Notes under the pieces: generated by a model
Seen by the model: the letters and a program-made list of their open reading frames with translations, nothing else
Database searches by the model: none
What the model was told of the DNA's origin: nothing
Shown: in pieces, positions 1-10,660 of the stretch
Numbering within the stretch: the stretch's first letter is position 1
Layout: every line of letters begins with the position of its first letter
Assembly (NCBI GenBank): GCA_951799405.1
Contig: OX637363.1
Location: 1,860,001-1,924,000, forward strand
Direction: 5' to 3'
Length of the DNA: 64,000 nt
Source: Agapetus fuscipes
Taxonomy: Eukaryota; Arthropoda; Insecta; Trichoptera; Glossosomatidae
Translations under genes and position numbers: made by a program

Positions 1-42
1 ACGAGTCCGAAGTGTTGCCACTACGGACTACGGACCGGTCCA
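1..42 (-). mobile_element. SINE-A head fragment cut by the window edge
   Basis: This is the reverse complement of the tRNA-like head of SINE-A, ending GGACCGGTCC. The rest of the copy lies to the left of the window. Confidence 0.7.
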
Positions 43-271
43 AGATGCCAACGACACGCGGTGTACCTGAGCGGTTACCCATCCAAGTACTGTCCACGCC
101 CAATGTTGCTTAACTTCGGTGATCTATGGGAACCGGTGCTTTCAACATGGTAACGTCGTTGACAAACTTATTACTTATCCTGTAGATTTAAAAACTACGA
201 GTACTAACATAATTGTTTCCTATACCTATCTACCTAACTAAAACATTTGTACTTTGACTATTTACATAACA

Positions 272-505
272 ATACATACCATTTATACATACTTTTAAAT
301 ATGCTCTTCGCAGGGTTGAAAAATTCATATACCTTTCCAAAGACAGGTCATCAAATGGTTCATCCAGCCTCACAGCAACTGCGTCTAGCTTGAGAATTAT
401 TGCTTTCTACAGGGACCACCAAGCTCGCAGAGGGCTCTTGAGATGTGATACTCACAAAAACAGCACTCCTTAAATAAATCATCCTAATATTATTATTGTT
501 GTTAC
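272..505 (+). mobile_element. SINE-A body and tail, head missing
   Basis: The stretch runs from the region after the tRNA-like head (TATGCTCTTCGC) through the common 3' end (CTTGAGATGTGATACTCAC, then AAATAAATCATCC) into an ATT-rich tail. No Pol III A or B box precedes it, so it looks 5' truncated or has lost its head. Confidence 0.75.
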
Positions 506-789
506 GACCTCTGCTGGATTTTTTTAAGGATTTATTTTTCACAATTTTCAATTTATTTTACGCTTGAGAGTCACTGGTTATAATATGTGTTATTTAGCAA
601 AGTGCTTTATTGCGACTGCTTCCTGTCCTACCACTTTGACCTTTTATATAGTAAAACGGAGAGATCTTTCTCTCAATTTCTGGACTATTCCATCACCAGA
701 ATATTTGCGCACACCACCAGGGCCTGCTAAATGATTCCATTTTGGTGTTCCCATAGAGTATAATTATTAATCTATGGATGTATGGATGT
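506..789. other. no recognised feature
   Basis: AT-rich spacer between two SINEs. I see no open frame or repeat that I can place. Confidence 0.4.
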
Positions 790-1078
790 CCGGTCGATAG
801 CACAGTTGGTAGAGTGTTTGCATTCCATGCTGTGAGCTCGGGTTCGAATCCCGCCGAGGGTGTCAGAAATGATTTTCCGTTTTGGTGTTTATTTCAAACC
901 ACACAATAAAATACCGGCAAGGTTTACTCAGCTTTCACAATTAGTGAGTACCAGCCCTCTCGAGAGCTGATAAACCCCCACTTAAACTGAAGTGGTTGGC
1001 GAGAGGGCCGGCCCCCTTATCTGTACAATAAATAAAAACACGGCAAGAAGTTAGACTATATTGTAGCTTAGTTGCATT
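790..1078 (+). mobile_element. SINE-B, near full length
   Basis: It begins with a tRNA-like head, with an A-box-like stretch around TAGCACAGTTGGTAGAG and a B-box-like GGTTCGAATCC. The body contains CCCACTTAAACTGAAGTGG, a short inverted pair typical of this family, and it ends GTAGCTTAGTTGC. It lies about 100 bp before the first visible host exon, so it is probably intronic. Confidence 0.85.
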
Positions 1079-1180
1079 TTTTGCGATGTACCTATATGTA
1101 TACGAGCGCATGCACTCGAAGTTCGCAACATTGTTATTATTATTACACCATTTTGTAACCCTTTTGCTCTCTTGTTGCAG

Positions 1181-1374
1181 CACCTGCTCAGCTTCCTGCT
1201 GTACCTCCACTGCATCCTGCCCGCGGGAGGGATATCCGTGAAGTTCGGCACCAGCGGGGGCCCCATAGTGCCCCCACCCCCACCGCCCCCTCCTGTACCT
1301 GTGAGGCCCCCATACAGGACCCCTGCGGCCGTGTGGGAGGACATCAAGGATGTGCCAAACCCCAATCCATACAA
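1181..1374 (+). CDS. host gene, first visible coding exon (proline-rich secreted protein)
   Basis: The exon starts after a good acceptor (CTCTTGTTGCAG, ending at 1180) and ends at a GTGAGA donor (1375). It is open throughout in the frame starting CAC at 1181 and supplies 64 codons plus two bases of a lysine codon. The residues run from a leucine-rich hydrophobic stretch (HLLSFLLYLHCILPAGG), which looks like the core of a secretion signal, into a run of eight prolines and then a PNPNPY end. The two leftover bases join the first base of the exon at 3806 to make AAG, so the frame continues exactly. The start codon is not here and probably sits in a short upstream exon, as is common for insect secreted proteins. 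GC content is clearly higher than in the surrounding spacer. I do not recognise the family; a cuticle or other extracellular matrix role is possible but unproven. Confidence 0.75.
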
Positions 1375-1411
1375 GTGAGACAATAGCTTATTATCGCCCC
1401 CTTAATAATAA

Positions 1412-1952
1412 CAATAATAATATTAGGATGATTTATTTGGTGAGCGCTGTTTTTGCGTGTATCACAAAAAATATCCTTAACTTATAGGTTGGTAGGTATG
1501 AGGCTGACCACCCATTCTGTAAAATAATTGTTCACTTTGCCAATGTCACCCCTGTGCCAGGGAAGGTCGGCAAAAGTTGTAGGGCTTATGTTCATTTGAG
1601 GTTTGGTTTTAATTTGTAAGCACGTTTGTAAGCACGTTTGTGGGCAGCATTTGAGAAATTTAAATGAATACATCCTTGCAACTTAGATTATAGATTAATA
1701 TACACCTCAAGAGCCCTCTGCGAACTTGGTCGTCGCTGTAGAAAGCGCCAATTCTCAAGCAAGACCCAGTTGCTGTAAGGTTGGATGAACCTTTCAGTGA
1801 CCGGTCTTTGGTAGAGGCTTATGATTTTTTCAACCCAGCGAAGAGCACATTTGGAAATATAAATGGTATATTTTTGTGCTCCGCCGGGATTCAAACCCAC
1901 AACCTTCCATTCAGAGTCCGAAGTGTTACCACTGGACTACGGACCGGTCCTT
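1412..1952 (-). mobile_element. SINE-A split by a LINE-C insertion
   Basis: The SINE tail and 3' end are at 1412-1484 (ATTAGGATGATTTATTTGG, GAGCGCTGTTTTTG). The rest resumes at about 1690 with CACCTCAAGAGCCC and runs to the tRNA-like head at 1890-1952. It sits in the intron just downstream of the exon at 1181-1374, in the opposite orientation. Confidence 0.8.
1485..1692 (+). mobile_element. LINE-C 3'-end copy inside SINE-A
   Basis: It begins at AACTTATAGGTTGG and ends with GCAACTTAGATTATAGA, the usual tail. The flanks on both sides are the two halves of one SINE-A, so the insertion came later than the SINE. Confidence 0.8.
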
Positions 1953-1954
1953 AA

Positions 1955-2333
1955 TTAATTAACTTTTAATAACAGTTATTAACTCGGGGGTCCAGTGAGT
2001 TAGGTCAGAACTAGACCTGCATATTCTGGGCCAGCTAGGATGATTTTTTTCGAAATTGAAAACAAAGTTAATTGAAAAGTTTTAATAAATATTTAAAAAT
2101 ATAAATGGTAAAACATTGTTTTAATTCACTTTATTTTATTTGTTTATGCTCGAATATTTTCGCCTAATGAGGTATCTTCAAGAGCAGAATGGTTAATTTT
2201 CAGAAAAGTTTTAATATTCAAACCAATTTAAAATCAATTTTCCGTACTTGCATTTTATACTAAAACAATTAAATGAATACAGCCGGTTAGTTGTTTTTTT
2301 TTAGCATAAAACTAAAAATATAAATAACTTTGA
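1955..2333. other. no recognised feature
   Basis: AT-rich intron sequence of the host gene. Nothing recognisable was found in it. Confidence 0.4.
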
Positions 2334-2632
2334 CTGGTCCGTAGTCTAATGGTGAACACTTCTGACTCGTAAATAGAAGGTTGTGGGCTCGAATCCCGGC
2401 GGAGCAAAAAAAAAATACCATTAATATTTTCAAATATGCTCTTCGCCGGGTGAAAAATTCATATAATACTTTTACCAAAGACAGGTCACTAAAGGTCCAT
2501 CCAGCCTTACAGAAACTTGGTCTTGCTTGAGAATTGGTGCTTGCTACAGCGACAACCAAGCTCTTGAGGTATGAAACACACAAAAACAGCGCTCACCAAA
2601 TAAATCATCCTAATATTATTATTGTTATTTAT
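2334..2632 (+). mobile_element. SINE-A, full length
   Basis: This is a good reference copy of the family. It has a tRNA-like head with an A-box-like TAGTCTAATGGTG and a B-box-like GGCTCGAATCCC, followed by an A run. The body contains TGCTCTTCGCCGGG and GTCCATCCAGCC. The 3' end has CTTGAGGTATGA, ACACACAAAAAC and AAATAAATCATCC, and the tail is ATTATTATTG. The length is about 300 bp. Confidence 0.88.
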
Positions 2633-2639
2633 TATAAAT

Positions 2640-3369
2640 ATAATAAAAAATAATTCCTTTTTCATATTTCTAAACAGATTTTGGATCAAAAAAAGCAGCG
2701 AGCGTATTCTTCCTCAACCACAAGACAATTATTGGTGGATAAAGATGGTCAAAAACTCCATAAAGTGGCGCAGAAAGAGACAAAATATAGTCCAAAGAAG
2801 ACAAACCCTCGCTTCGTCATTGTAGTATTTAGAAAATAGATGTTCACTTGTATTATCACGTAATTAGTAAAAAAAATATGTATTTTAATTTCCTCTTTGT
2901 TGTTTATATTTTTCACATATTCTTCTATTTCTATTTGTTTTAATTTGCTTATTCTATTTACAAAGCCTTCACCGTTATATTTTTACTATTACAATAAATA
3001 AATAATTATAATAAAGAATACTAGAGCAAAAAATACGTCGAGGCGCTATGTTTCTTTAGCCAATGTCGAGATAGACAAACAGAATGAGACAAATCCGCGC
3101 GATGTAAAATACCGTCGACTAGCAAAACATGACAAAACCGCTGCAGACAAGCCAAACAAGACAAATCCGCGCTAGACACTTCAAAGCAAGACGAAATTGC
3201 GCTTAATGATGACCCATTAAATGTTTTTCTAAACTCAATCGGTAAATCGATTGCCTTGAGAATCAGGAGTGACATTGGACATTGGGAATTTTACTCGTTC
3301 AAATCAGATAGACAGAATTATATCAATTTTTGAGTGCACGTTCTAATTTGATGTAGAGTTTATCCACAA
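2640..3369. other. AT-rich intron with a weak internal repeat
   Basis: Mostly unrecognised. At 3085-3175 the phrase GACAAATCCGCGC occurs twice, with related AGACAA spacing around it. This recalls the rhythm of the 107-bp minisatellite at 19577 but is not the same sequence. Confidence 0.35.
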
Positions 3370-3612
3370 CAAGAAACATTGAAGAACTTCTCCTTCTTCT
3401 TCAGCCTTTCTCAGTCCCTTCCTGGACGTAGGCCTCCTCCAATCCTTGCCATTCCTGTCTATCTGTTGCTGTGTTCAGCCATCCTTTGCCTGCAGTTCTC
3501 TTGATGTCGTCCGGCTACCTCAGTTGGGGTCTCCCCGCTCCTCGCTTGGACATCCCGTGTCACCACTGGACGATCCATGATGACCATCCTGGATCTTCCA
3601 TTGAGGAACACG
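3370..3612 (-). mobile_element. RTE-like LINE 3' fragment
   Basis: It carries a CTTCTTCTTC edge and a GGACGTAGGCCTCCTCC phrase. Reverse-oriented tails of this sort are common at the ends of lepidopteran RTE elements. It is intronic, degraded and has no intact frame. Confidence 0.5.
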
Positions 3613-3805
3613 GAAAAAAATATGCGCTAGTCAGTAAAAGTGACAACAGCTGAATCCCTAAAATTTCGAAAGGTCGATTCTTCACATTTTTCTTTTAATT
3701 CTTTCTCTGATCGCCTTTTTCACTGGTTTGTTTGTAGTTTTTTTCATAGATTTATATTGTTATTTACAGCAGTGTTTGAAATATTGTTTCGTTTCTTTTT
3801 CACAG

Positions 3806-4556
3806 GCCACCAACGCCACCCCAACTCTTGCACTACTTCCCAACCAAAGCACCTTCAACACAATCACCTGTAGCAGTTGTTCCTGTAGCTCCACCAGTGC
3901 AACCCACTTACACACGCTACACGCACGTGGTCTACAGTCCAAAACCACCTCTGGATCCTGTCAAGCCTTCCATCTCACCGGCTAAGGCATTCGTCAATGC
4001 CTACGCACCCACCACAAAGGAATCACCAGTGCACAATGCCCAACAAAACGGCAACCAGTTCCAACAAAACACCAATGACAACAAGCAAAATCAACAATCT
4101 GGTCAGAACAATAACCAAAATCAGCAATCTGTGAGCCAATATCAACAAAACAATCAGATTCACCAAAATGGAAACCAGAATGGTCAAGTGCAACAAAACG
4201 GACACCAACCTCAGCAGAGTTTCCATCAATATCAACAGAATGGAAAGCAACAAGACAATCAAGACCTTCAAAGCATTGACGTTGCTGGAACCGTTGAGAC
4301 GAGATACTATGGAAATCAGAACCGAAATGTGCCAGAGCTAGGAATAAGATACATTCCAGGTTTCGGGTTCAAATATTTCACTCCCGAGCAGGATAAAGAT
4401 CCGCGAAAGTTCTTCCAGTCTTCAAAGTATGGCCATGATAAGTACAACGCTATTGAAAGTAATAACATATTTGATGAGAGACAGCATCAAGAGGATTTGG
4501 ATCTGACGTACGAGAAGACGATAGCGCAGAGGGTGAAGAAGTCTCCACTGGAGCAA
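3806..4556 (+). CDS. host gene, large Pro- then Gln/Asn-rich exon
   Basis: The exon follows a TTTTTCACAG acceptor and ends at a strong GTAAGT donor (4557). After the first base completes a lysine codon it contributes exactly 250 codons. The first ~75 residues are rich in Pro, Val and Thr (for example PVAVVPVAPPVQPTYTRY). The next ~75 are a low-complexity Gln/Asn tract built from QQN, NQNQQS and QYQQN motifs, prion-like in composition. The last ~100 look like a folded or conserved segment (VPELGIRYIPGFGFKYF, then DPRKFFQSSKYGHDKYNAIE). Near the end RVKKSP could be a dibasic processing site. No enzyme motif is visible. I do not recognise the family. An extracellular structural protein is the most economical inference from the probable signal peptide and composition. 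Confidence 0.82.
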
Positions 4557-5627
4557 GTAAGTCAAATCAGTCTTTGTTTCCCAATTGCCATCTCCATTCT
4601 TCCAACGTGTCTTGTTATGACATAGCTTGTTTTCTTATGGTCTGTTGCACCAACTTCCAATCAATATTTTAACACATTAAATTTGATTGCTTCATTCTGG
4701 TTAGAACCTCGGTTAAGTATTTTTCGGAAGTGGGTAATAGTATGATGGAATTTGAACAAGGAAGATGATGTACATAAGCTGATTAACGTACATGCAACAG
4801 TTATATTAATTTGTTGGGAGAAATCTCACTTAATTTTGATTTTTGTCTGATTGGAGTATGGTGCAACAGGCCCTTAACATACTTAATCTCAGTCCTTTGT
4901 AAACTCTACATCAGTTTGGGTTTCAAATGAAATGTGGAACAAAAGGAAACTACTCATGCCCGTCTAAATTTTTAATTAAATCAGATACAGAACTTGGGTG
5001 CAAACTTATCTAGGATATGGGCTGGAGAAGTGAGATGTTTTGCAAAAGATTTGATGACATTATGAATATTTTTGTGCCGTTGTCAGATTCTGTCCTAGCT
5101 GAAGCAATGCTTAAGATCTGTCTTCCGGTCATTTAAACTTATGCCATCTATCTTCTTCTCAAACAGCGTCTCTCTTCAAATTGCTTCCTTCACAATTATG
5201 TCTATGAAATTATACTTATAGGTTGATATCACAGAGTTGATATGATATGTTTCAAATTTTGACTCTTTTTAGTTTGAATTTCTAATTGAAAGAAGCATTT
5301 TTTTTACGTTTAACCTTGTCATTTGAAATCAGCAAATTTTTATTTCAATCTCAAACCTATAATTTTATTTTATTTTATTCGTCGCGTGGGTTGCGAAACA
5401 ATACTACAATCTATACATTACGAAACCGACAATGCCATAAAAAAGATAATCGATGCGTTCACACACACACAAGATTCGATGATTTAATGTCAATAATTGA
5501 AAATGTTGCTCAAAAGGTCACGGATCGTTATTTTTTTTTTATAATGAGAATATTAATAAATTGTTATTTGTAAATAATGTAAGAATGTCTCATTATTTTT
5601 TAAATATTAATTGATTTAAAACAATGG
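4557..5627. other. host gene intron, first part
   Basis: The intron extends to 6048. This part is AT-rich and unrecognised apart from a CACACACACA run near 5460. Confidence 0.6.
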
Positions 5628-5690
5628 TACGCTACTAAGCTACACATATAGTGTGACATCTTTCCGTCCTTTCCCCGGAGGAGTGGTATG
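5628..5690 (-). mobile_element. SINE-B tail fragment
   Basis: CTAAGCTACACATATAGTG is the reverse complement of the SINE-B 3' end. It is followed by a short degraded piece of the body. Confidence 0.5.
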
Positions 5691-5964
5691 TGTGTAGAAC
5701 AATCTGGCTCTAGTATGATGGTAGTAGTATGGTGCATAGAACGGCGGTCTGGTATGAGCGAGTGATCGAATGACCTGGAATATGCAAGACTGATCCCTTT
5801 TGTACCTATATATACGGACTGCAAAGGACATCAGTGAATTAGTCGCTCCAAGCATTTTGCCGTGAAGACCAATAAGCAGAGATTATCAAATTGTTGTAAA
5901 TTGTGAACCAAACCGTGTAAAATAAATGTGTTTAAATAAATAATTGTACTAAAATTATCACACA
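5691..5964 (+). mobile_element. LTR-like sequence in the host intron
   Basis: It begins TGTGTAGAAC, has a TATATATA box at about 5808, then a GC-richer leader, then AATAAA-type signals, and ends ATCACACA. This order of TATA box, transcript start and polyA signal is what a retrotransposon LTR shows. It resembles the sequence at 29632-30235 around the TATA box. No target duplication was found, so the limits are approximate. Confidence 0.4.
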
Positions 5965-6048
5965 TCATTCTCAAGACTCTTCAATACGGTTTTCTTAGGA
6001 GCCTTTTTCTAATAAAAGGAACTAATTTTTGTTTGTCTTTTTTTTCAG

Positions 6049-6129
6049 ACTTACGTTCCTCATCAGACCTTCAGCAGCTACAACTTCCCTCAACCTCTCT
6101 TCCTGCCCATCAACTATGCGAGGCATTAG
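6049..6129 (+). CDS. host gene, terminal exon
   Basis: The exon follows a long pyrimidine tract and TTTTTTCAG. It opens in phase with the exon ending at 4556 and encodes 26 residues (TYVPHQTFSSYNFPQP onward) to a TAG at 6127-6129. Together the three exons give 341 residues, excluding whatever lies upstream. The C-terminal peptide is aromatic and proline-rich, like the rest of the protein. Three donor/acceptor pairs with exact phase agreement are the main support for this being a real gene. Confidence 0.8.
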   Translation, partial: TYVPHQTFSSYNFPQPLFLPINYARH

Positions 6130-6260
6130 TCTTTTTTTAAAAAAAAACAAAAAAAGTACATCAAGGAAATAATTGTAAAAAAAAATATTTAAATTTAAAA
6201 ACTTGCCATATGACCCTCAAAACTATTTTTTGTATATTTTTCATTTCTTTTCTAACTTGA

Positions 6261-6266
6261 ATTAAA
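6261..6266 (+). terminator. candidate polyadenylation signal
   Basis: ATTAAA lies about 130 bp after the host stop codon, in AT-rich DNA. It is the closest standard variant hexamer I noticed. Confidence 0.35.
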
Positions 6267-6753
6267 AACTAAAAAGATTAAAACAATTGTCAAAATATAT
6301 TTTTTATCGGCTTGGACATATATTTTTACTCAATTAATTAATTTACAAAATGAGTTATAAACGATTTTTTTATGAATCATTTCAATGGGGAAAAAATCAT
6401 AATTATTAACTGGTCTTTTATGTTGTAAATACAGAATGAAGATGCATTGTTTTTTTTTCATTTGACCTTTCATATCAATTTAAGTGAATGACTTTGAAAA
6501 AAAAACTCAATAATAGATCCACTGTTCTGTGAATCCGGTTTTGCAAAATCACAAAAAAAGTAAATCGAAACGATGCGTTGAAAAATGCCAATTCATTGTT
6601 GTATTATTATCAATTGTATCAGTTATACAAATCAACATTTGAGATATTCTATTCTATATCAAATTGATCGTTTACATTGTAGAACTTTACAACACAGTTA
6701 CAGTGTAAACTTTACAACATGCATTGCGAAGCGCGAACAATTTTTGATCTGTA

Positions 6754-6989
6754 TCCTTAGTACGAGTTGCAAAACTTGAGTAATGTAAAGTTTACGGCAA
6801 TTATTAAAGAGTGATTTTCCCCAAAATCTGCCGTTTTTGTTTGTTTGAACTTGATTTTCTTCATCACTGTAACTCTTTTGCTAAGACCATAAAGTGTAAG
6901 AAACAAAAACGGCAGATATGGGGAGAAATCACTCTTTAATATTTTCCGTAAACTTAACTTTTCTCAAGTTTTGCAACTCGTACTAAGGG
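6754..6989. mobile_element. MITE-T, TA-flanked palindromic element (copy 1)
   Basis: The two ends are inverted copies starting CCTTAGTACGAGTTGC, and most of the 236 bp folds back on itself. TA dinucleotides flank both sides, as for Tc1/mariner-type targets. The copy at 47054-47287 has the same ends and nearly the same length. There is no coding capacity. Confidence 0.8.
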
Positions 6990-7007
6990 TACTAAATACG
7001 CTATAAT

Positions 7008-7232
7008 CCATAATCTAAGTTGCAAAGGTACGCTAATATTTCAAATTCAAGTTAAATGAATGCCCACGAACAGAGACGGGTAAATTCGCAATTACAAATT
7101 AAGATCCAAACCTCATATGAGCATACACCCTGCAACTTTAGCCGGCCTTACCTGAAACAGGGGAGACATTGGAAAAGGGAACCATTTTTTACGGTATGCG
7201 TGGTCATCCTCATACCAACCTTTAAGTCAACA
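7008..7232 (-). mobile_element. LINE-C 3'-end copy
   Basis: It reads from TAATCTAAGTTGCAAAGG to CAACCTTTAAGTCAA and is moderately diverged. Confidence 0.75.
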
Positions 7233-8159
7233 CCATATAAATAATTAATTTTTATGTGGCTTACATTAATTTTACTCGAGTATTTTAATTCGACTATTTT
7301 ACTCGAAATAAAGTACATATATTACACTCGATTAATGAAATTATACTGAAGCATTTTATACTAGAGTATTTTTTCTCTTAAAAAAAACTTCAGTTATTTT
7401 TAAATCGACTAATCCAGCATACATTTTTAAAAATTTCTCGTCCAGTGTTGACTGTAGAGTTTTTATTTCAATATCATTTATCTAGCATTTTTCATATTTC
7501 AACTTTTCCCTTATGAAAATATTTTTTATTTGAAAACAAAAATTTATTTATATTTTTGTATTATTTTAGTTACCTACAATATATTTTACTTTATGTCCTT
7601 AGTTACCTATATTTTTCATACTTAATTTTAAAAATAATGAAAGGGGTTTTCTTACTATTGTAAATACTTTATTTTATTTAAAAAATCAAAAATATTTGCT
7701 TCTATCAGTACGTATAAAAAAATAATATATTTTAAATTTGCCATTGCTTCTTGCAAGTCATAGATAATGTGCTATTTTCATGAAAAAAAAAAATTGAGAC
7801 ATGTTTTTTAGTTTTTTGTTTAAAACTTTATATTTTAAGTACTGAATAAATATTTTTTACGTGTACTTAGTGATTCTCTTTAATTTTTGGAATTAAAAAT
7901 GATTTAGTTAAGAATGAAATATTTAAGTACCTACATCTTATTAGTGAATAAAAAAGTGAAAATTGAAAATTATGGTTTTTTATTTTTTATTCCACCAATG
8001 GACGTATGGAGGTGGATTAGTCCAAGTCCATAGACTAACCAAGTACCGTATGCTAAAACCTTCCTCGTACCCGTCCTGTATCTATGTGTCAGAAGGACCC
8101 ACAGCACATGGACGCTCATGCAAAGCTATATATTTCCTCAAGTGGCGAAAGGCCTTCTA
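7233..8159. other. AT-rich stretch with no recognised feature
   Basis: Very AT-rich with short direct echoes (TTTTATACTAGAG, ATTTTACTCG). I see no ORF or element ends that I can support. Confidence 0.45.
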
Positions 8160-8403
8160 TAATCTTTAATCTAAGTTGCAAGGATATATTCATTTAAAGC
8201 TCTCAAATGTATGCCCACAAACCAACACGTATAGTTCGCGCTTACAAATGGTGAATGCGTACTTACAAATAAAATCCAAACCTCAAATGAACATAAGCCT
8301 CACAACTTTTGCCGACCTTCCCTGAAACAGGGGTGACATTGGAAAAGTGAACCATTTTTTACAGTATGGGTGGTCAGCCTCATACCAATCTATAAGTCAA
8401 GGA
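8160..8403 (-). mobile_element. LINE-C 3'-end copy
   Basis: It stops exactly at TATAAGTCAAGGAA, the reverse complement of the common 5' boundary of the module. Confidence 0.78.
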
Positions 8404-8437
8404 ATTCCGTGAAGTAAAAGCAACTGCATGACATAAC

Positions 8438-8565
8438 AAGAACCTCTAGGTCAGAGGCGTGCCCATGACTCTAAAAGTAAATGGTTCGATGTTACTGAAG
8501 TTAATAGCATACATCGGGTGGCACTCCTTGTGGGGTTGTTGCTAGATCACAAGTAGCGTAAAGAA
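8438..8565 (+). repeat. repeat F, copy 1
   Basis: It contains CCTCTAGGTCAGAGGCGTGC and CGGGTGGCACTCCTTG. Parts recur at 32695-32765 (reverse) and 36952-37036 (forward), so this is a dispersed family of unknown class. Confidence 0.55.
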
Positions 8566-9119
8566 TGATACACATAATACGAAATAATAATGTAAATATC
8601 AGGACTACTGTGAATCCGCTGCGGATGCAGCTTGGCAAAACGAAGCGCAAAATCGCTCAAAAGCGGAGAAATTTGATTTTGCAGCAACAAAGTCTGCGTA
8701 ACCGACTGGGCCAATCATATATCAAAGGCACTTATCAAAAGACGCTCAGTCTGGTTACTTCAAAGGTCAGTGGTGGAGGATCATCTGAGGTTCAAGAGGA
8801 ATCCAGCGGGTGTCACCAGAATTGAAACAGTTACATGATAGACGAGCACAGTGACAAAACAACACATGAAGTTGCATCACAATGACAATACATCACATGA
8901 CAAAACAACACAATGACGAAACATAACAGGAAAGTACACCACAATAACAAAAGATCACAAAATACCAAATCGGCAAAAGGAACATGAGAAAATGGAAGAC
9001 ATGCATAGATTTTGAGTAATTTTATAGCTTATTATGCCTTTACCTATCATTAGGAGTGGCAGCGGCATCCTTTTTTACAGGTGAGATAGCCAGCCCCACG
9101 CTATTCTTTCAGTCAATCA
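8566..9119. other. unclassified DNA with GACAAAACAACAC echoes
   Basis: A short open frame at 8565-8825 gives a basic peptide with no family I recognise. From 8840 to 8960 the phrase GACAAAACAACAC and variants repeat. The reverse complement of similar phrases lies at 9385-9480, hinting at one degraded element with inverted ends. Confidence 0.35.
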
Positions 9120-9362
9120 TCTATAATCTAAGCTGCAAAGATATGTTGACATTTAAGGCTCATATTAAATGCATGCCCACAGACAAGCACATGTAGGTTC
9201 GCGCCTACACATTCTGCATGTGTGCATACAAATAAGCAAAACCTCACATGAACATAAACCTTGCAACTCCTGCCGCCGTTCCCTGAACCGGGGTGGCATT
9301 GGCAAAAGTGAACCGATTTTTACAGCACGGGTGGTCAGCCTCATACCAACCTATCAGTCAAT
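9120..9362 (-). mobile_element. LINE-C 3'-end copy
   Basis: Intact from the tail side (CTATAATCTAAGCTGC) to CAACCTATCAGTCAA. Confidence 0.75.
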
Positions 9363-9420
9363 CATAATAAGCGAAATAAATGTTTGTGCTGCTTGTGATG
9401 TTTTGTCATGTGACGTTTTG

Positions 9421-9603
9421 GCATTGTCATACACGAGTATTTTCTGTGTTGTTTTATCACTGTTCTATTCCATCCTGTCGAAACGACACAACCTAGAAAG
9501 ATAATCTTGTTGACAAGAAATGATGCTGCTCTTATCAAAAAGGTACTGTATCTTTTACATTGTTAAATAACTATCGTAGGTTTTTCAAAAACCATTTTCT
9601 TGA
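9421..9603. repeat. 183-bp direct repeat, copy 1
   Basis: Nearly identical to 10314-10503. The second copy has an extra ACCAATT and I see one base change near the end. The pair must be a recent duplication or two copies of one young element. Confidence 0.8.
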
Positions 9604-9621
9604 ACAACCTTCGAAGTATTC

Positions 9622-10660
9622 ATTCTAATCTATGTTGCAAAGATTTGTAACATTGGGGATTCACATTATATACATTCTCACAAGCAGACACGTACAAGTT
9701 CGCGCTTGACCGCATGTTAACTTACAACATAAAAACCAAATCTTAAATGGACGTATACACCCTGCAACTCCTGTCAACCTTCCCTGAAACAGGCGTGACA
9801 TTGGCAAAGTGAACCATTTTTTACAGCATGGGTGGTCAGCTGCATACCAACCTTCAAGTCAAGGAATATCCACAACAAATAACATTTTAGACATAAACAA
9901 ATGGATAAATTTAAAAATCAAATACAAAATACAAAACTATAATTTAAAATTTACAACAATTCCTTTTCCTTCCCTTTGCTATTCTTCCCCCCTTTCTTTT
10001 TCCTCTCTTTACGTGATGATTAAGTTGATAGTCGTTTTCTCTTTTTTTGTTTTTCTTCATTTTTCTCATACAACTTTCTAATTTTTCTTGTTTCTCCTTC
10101 TTAATTAAGCTGTAAACGAAATTATACTACATTATGTTTGCAAACTTTGCTGGTTTTTGAATTGTTATAACTATGTTGTCATCATAGATAACGGAATAAA
10201 TTTTGATCTGTGGTTGTCATTCACATTTAGTACATGTATAACTGTTTGTTTGTTAAAAAAAAAACAAAAAAAAAACAAAAAAAAAACTTGAGAAACCCTA
10301 GCCATAGCCGCCAGCATTGTCATACACGAGTATTTTCTGTGTTGTTTTATCACTGTTCTATTCCATCCTGTCACCAATTGAAACGACACAACCTAGAAAG
10401 ATAATCTTGTTGACAAGAAATGATGCTGCTCTTATCAAAAAGGTACTGTATCTTTTACATTGTTAAATAACTGTCGTAGGTTTTTCAAAAACCATTTTCT
10501 TGATTTTCAGATCAACCGCCATTTTTTCTGTCCTTACATACTTCTTTCATTTCATCCAGAGTCAAAACCTTCTTCATACAAGCTCTCCTTTTATTATGAC
10601 TCTGGATATTCCATTCATTCGCAATTTCAGAAATGTCTCTTCTTTAAAAATCCTTTCTTG
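9622..10660 (-). mobile_element. LINE-C 3' end plus coding remnant, interrupted
   Basis: The 3' module is at 9622-9870. The spacer before it runs to about 10312, where ACCCTAGCCATAGCCGCCAG matches the codons around the LINE-C stop. The coding end resumes at about 10504 with ATCAACCGCCATTTTTTCTG. The 190-bp repeat at 10314-10503 sits exactly between these two parts. Confidence 0.6.
10314..10503. repeat. 190-bp direct repeat, copy 2, inserted in LINE-C
   Basis: It interrupts the phrase GCCGCCAGCATT / CAGATCAACCGCC, which is continuous in other LINE-C copies. This shows that the 190-bp unit inserted here as a discrete segment. Confidence 0.75.

Noticed and set aside
1051..1383. Reverse-strand frame with a glycine run
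   Set aside because: It mirrors the proline codons of the exon at 1181-1374.
2334..2410. tRNA genes at this and many other positions with A-box and B-box-like motifs
   Set aside because: Each continues into a SINE body, and the heads are mutated in the parts that would pair in a tRNA.
4023..4271. Reverse-strand frame rich in leucine and valine opposite the Gln/Asn tract
   Set aside because: It is the shadow of CAA/AAC codons in the real exon.
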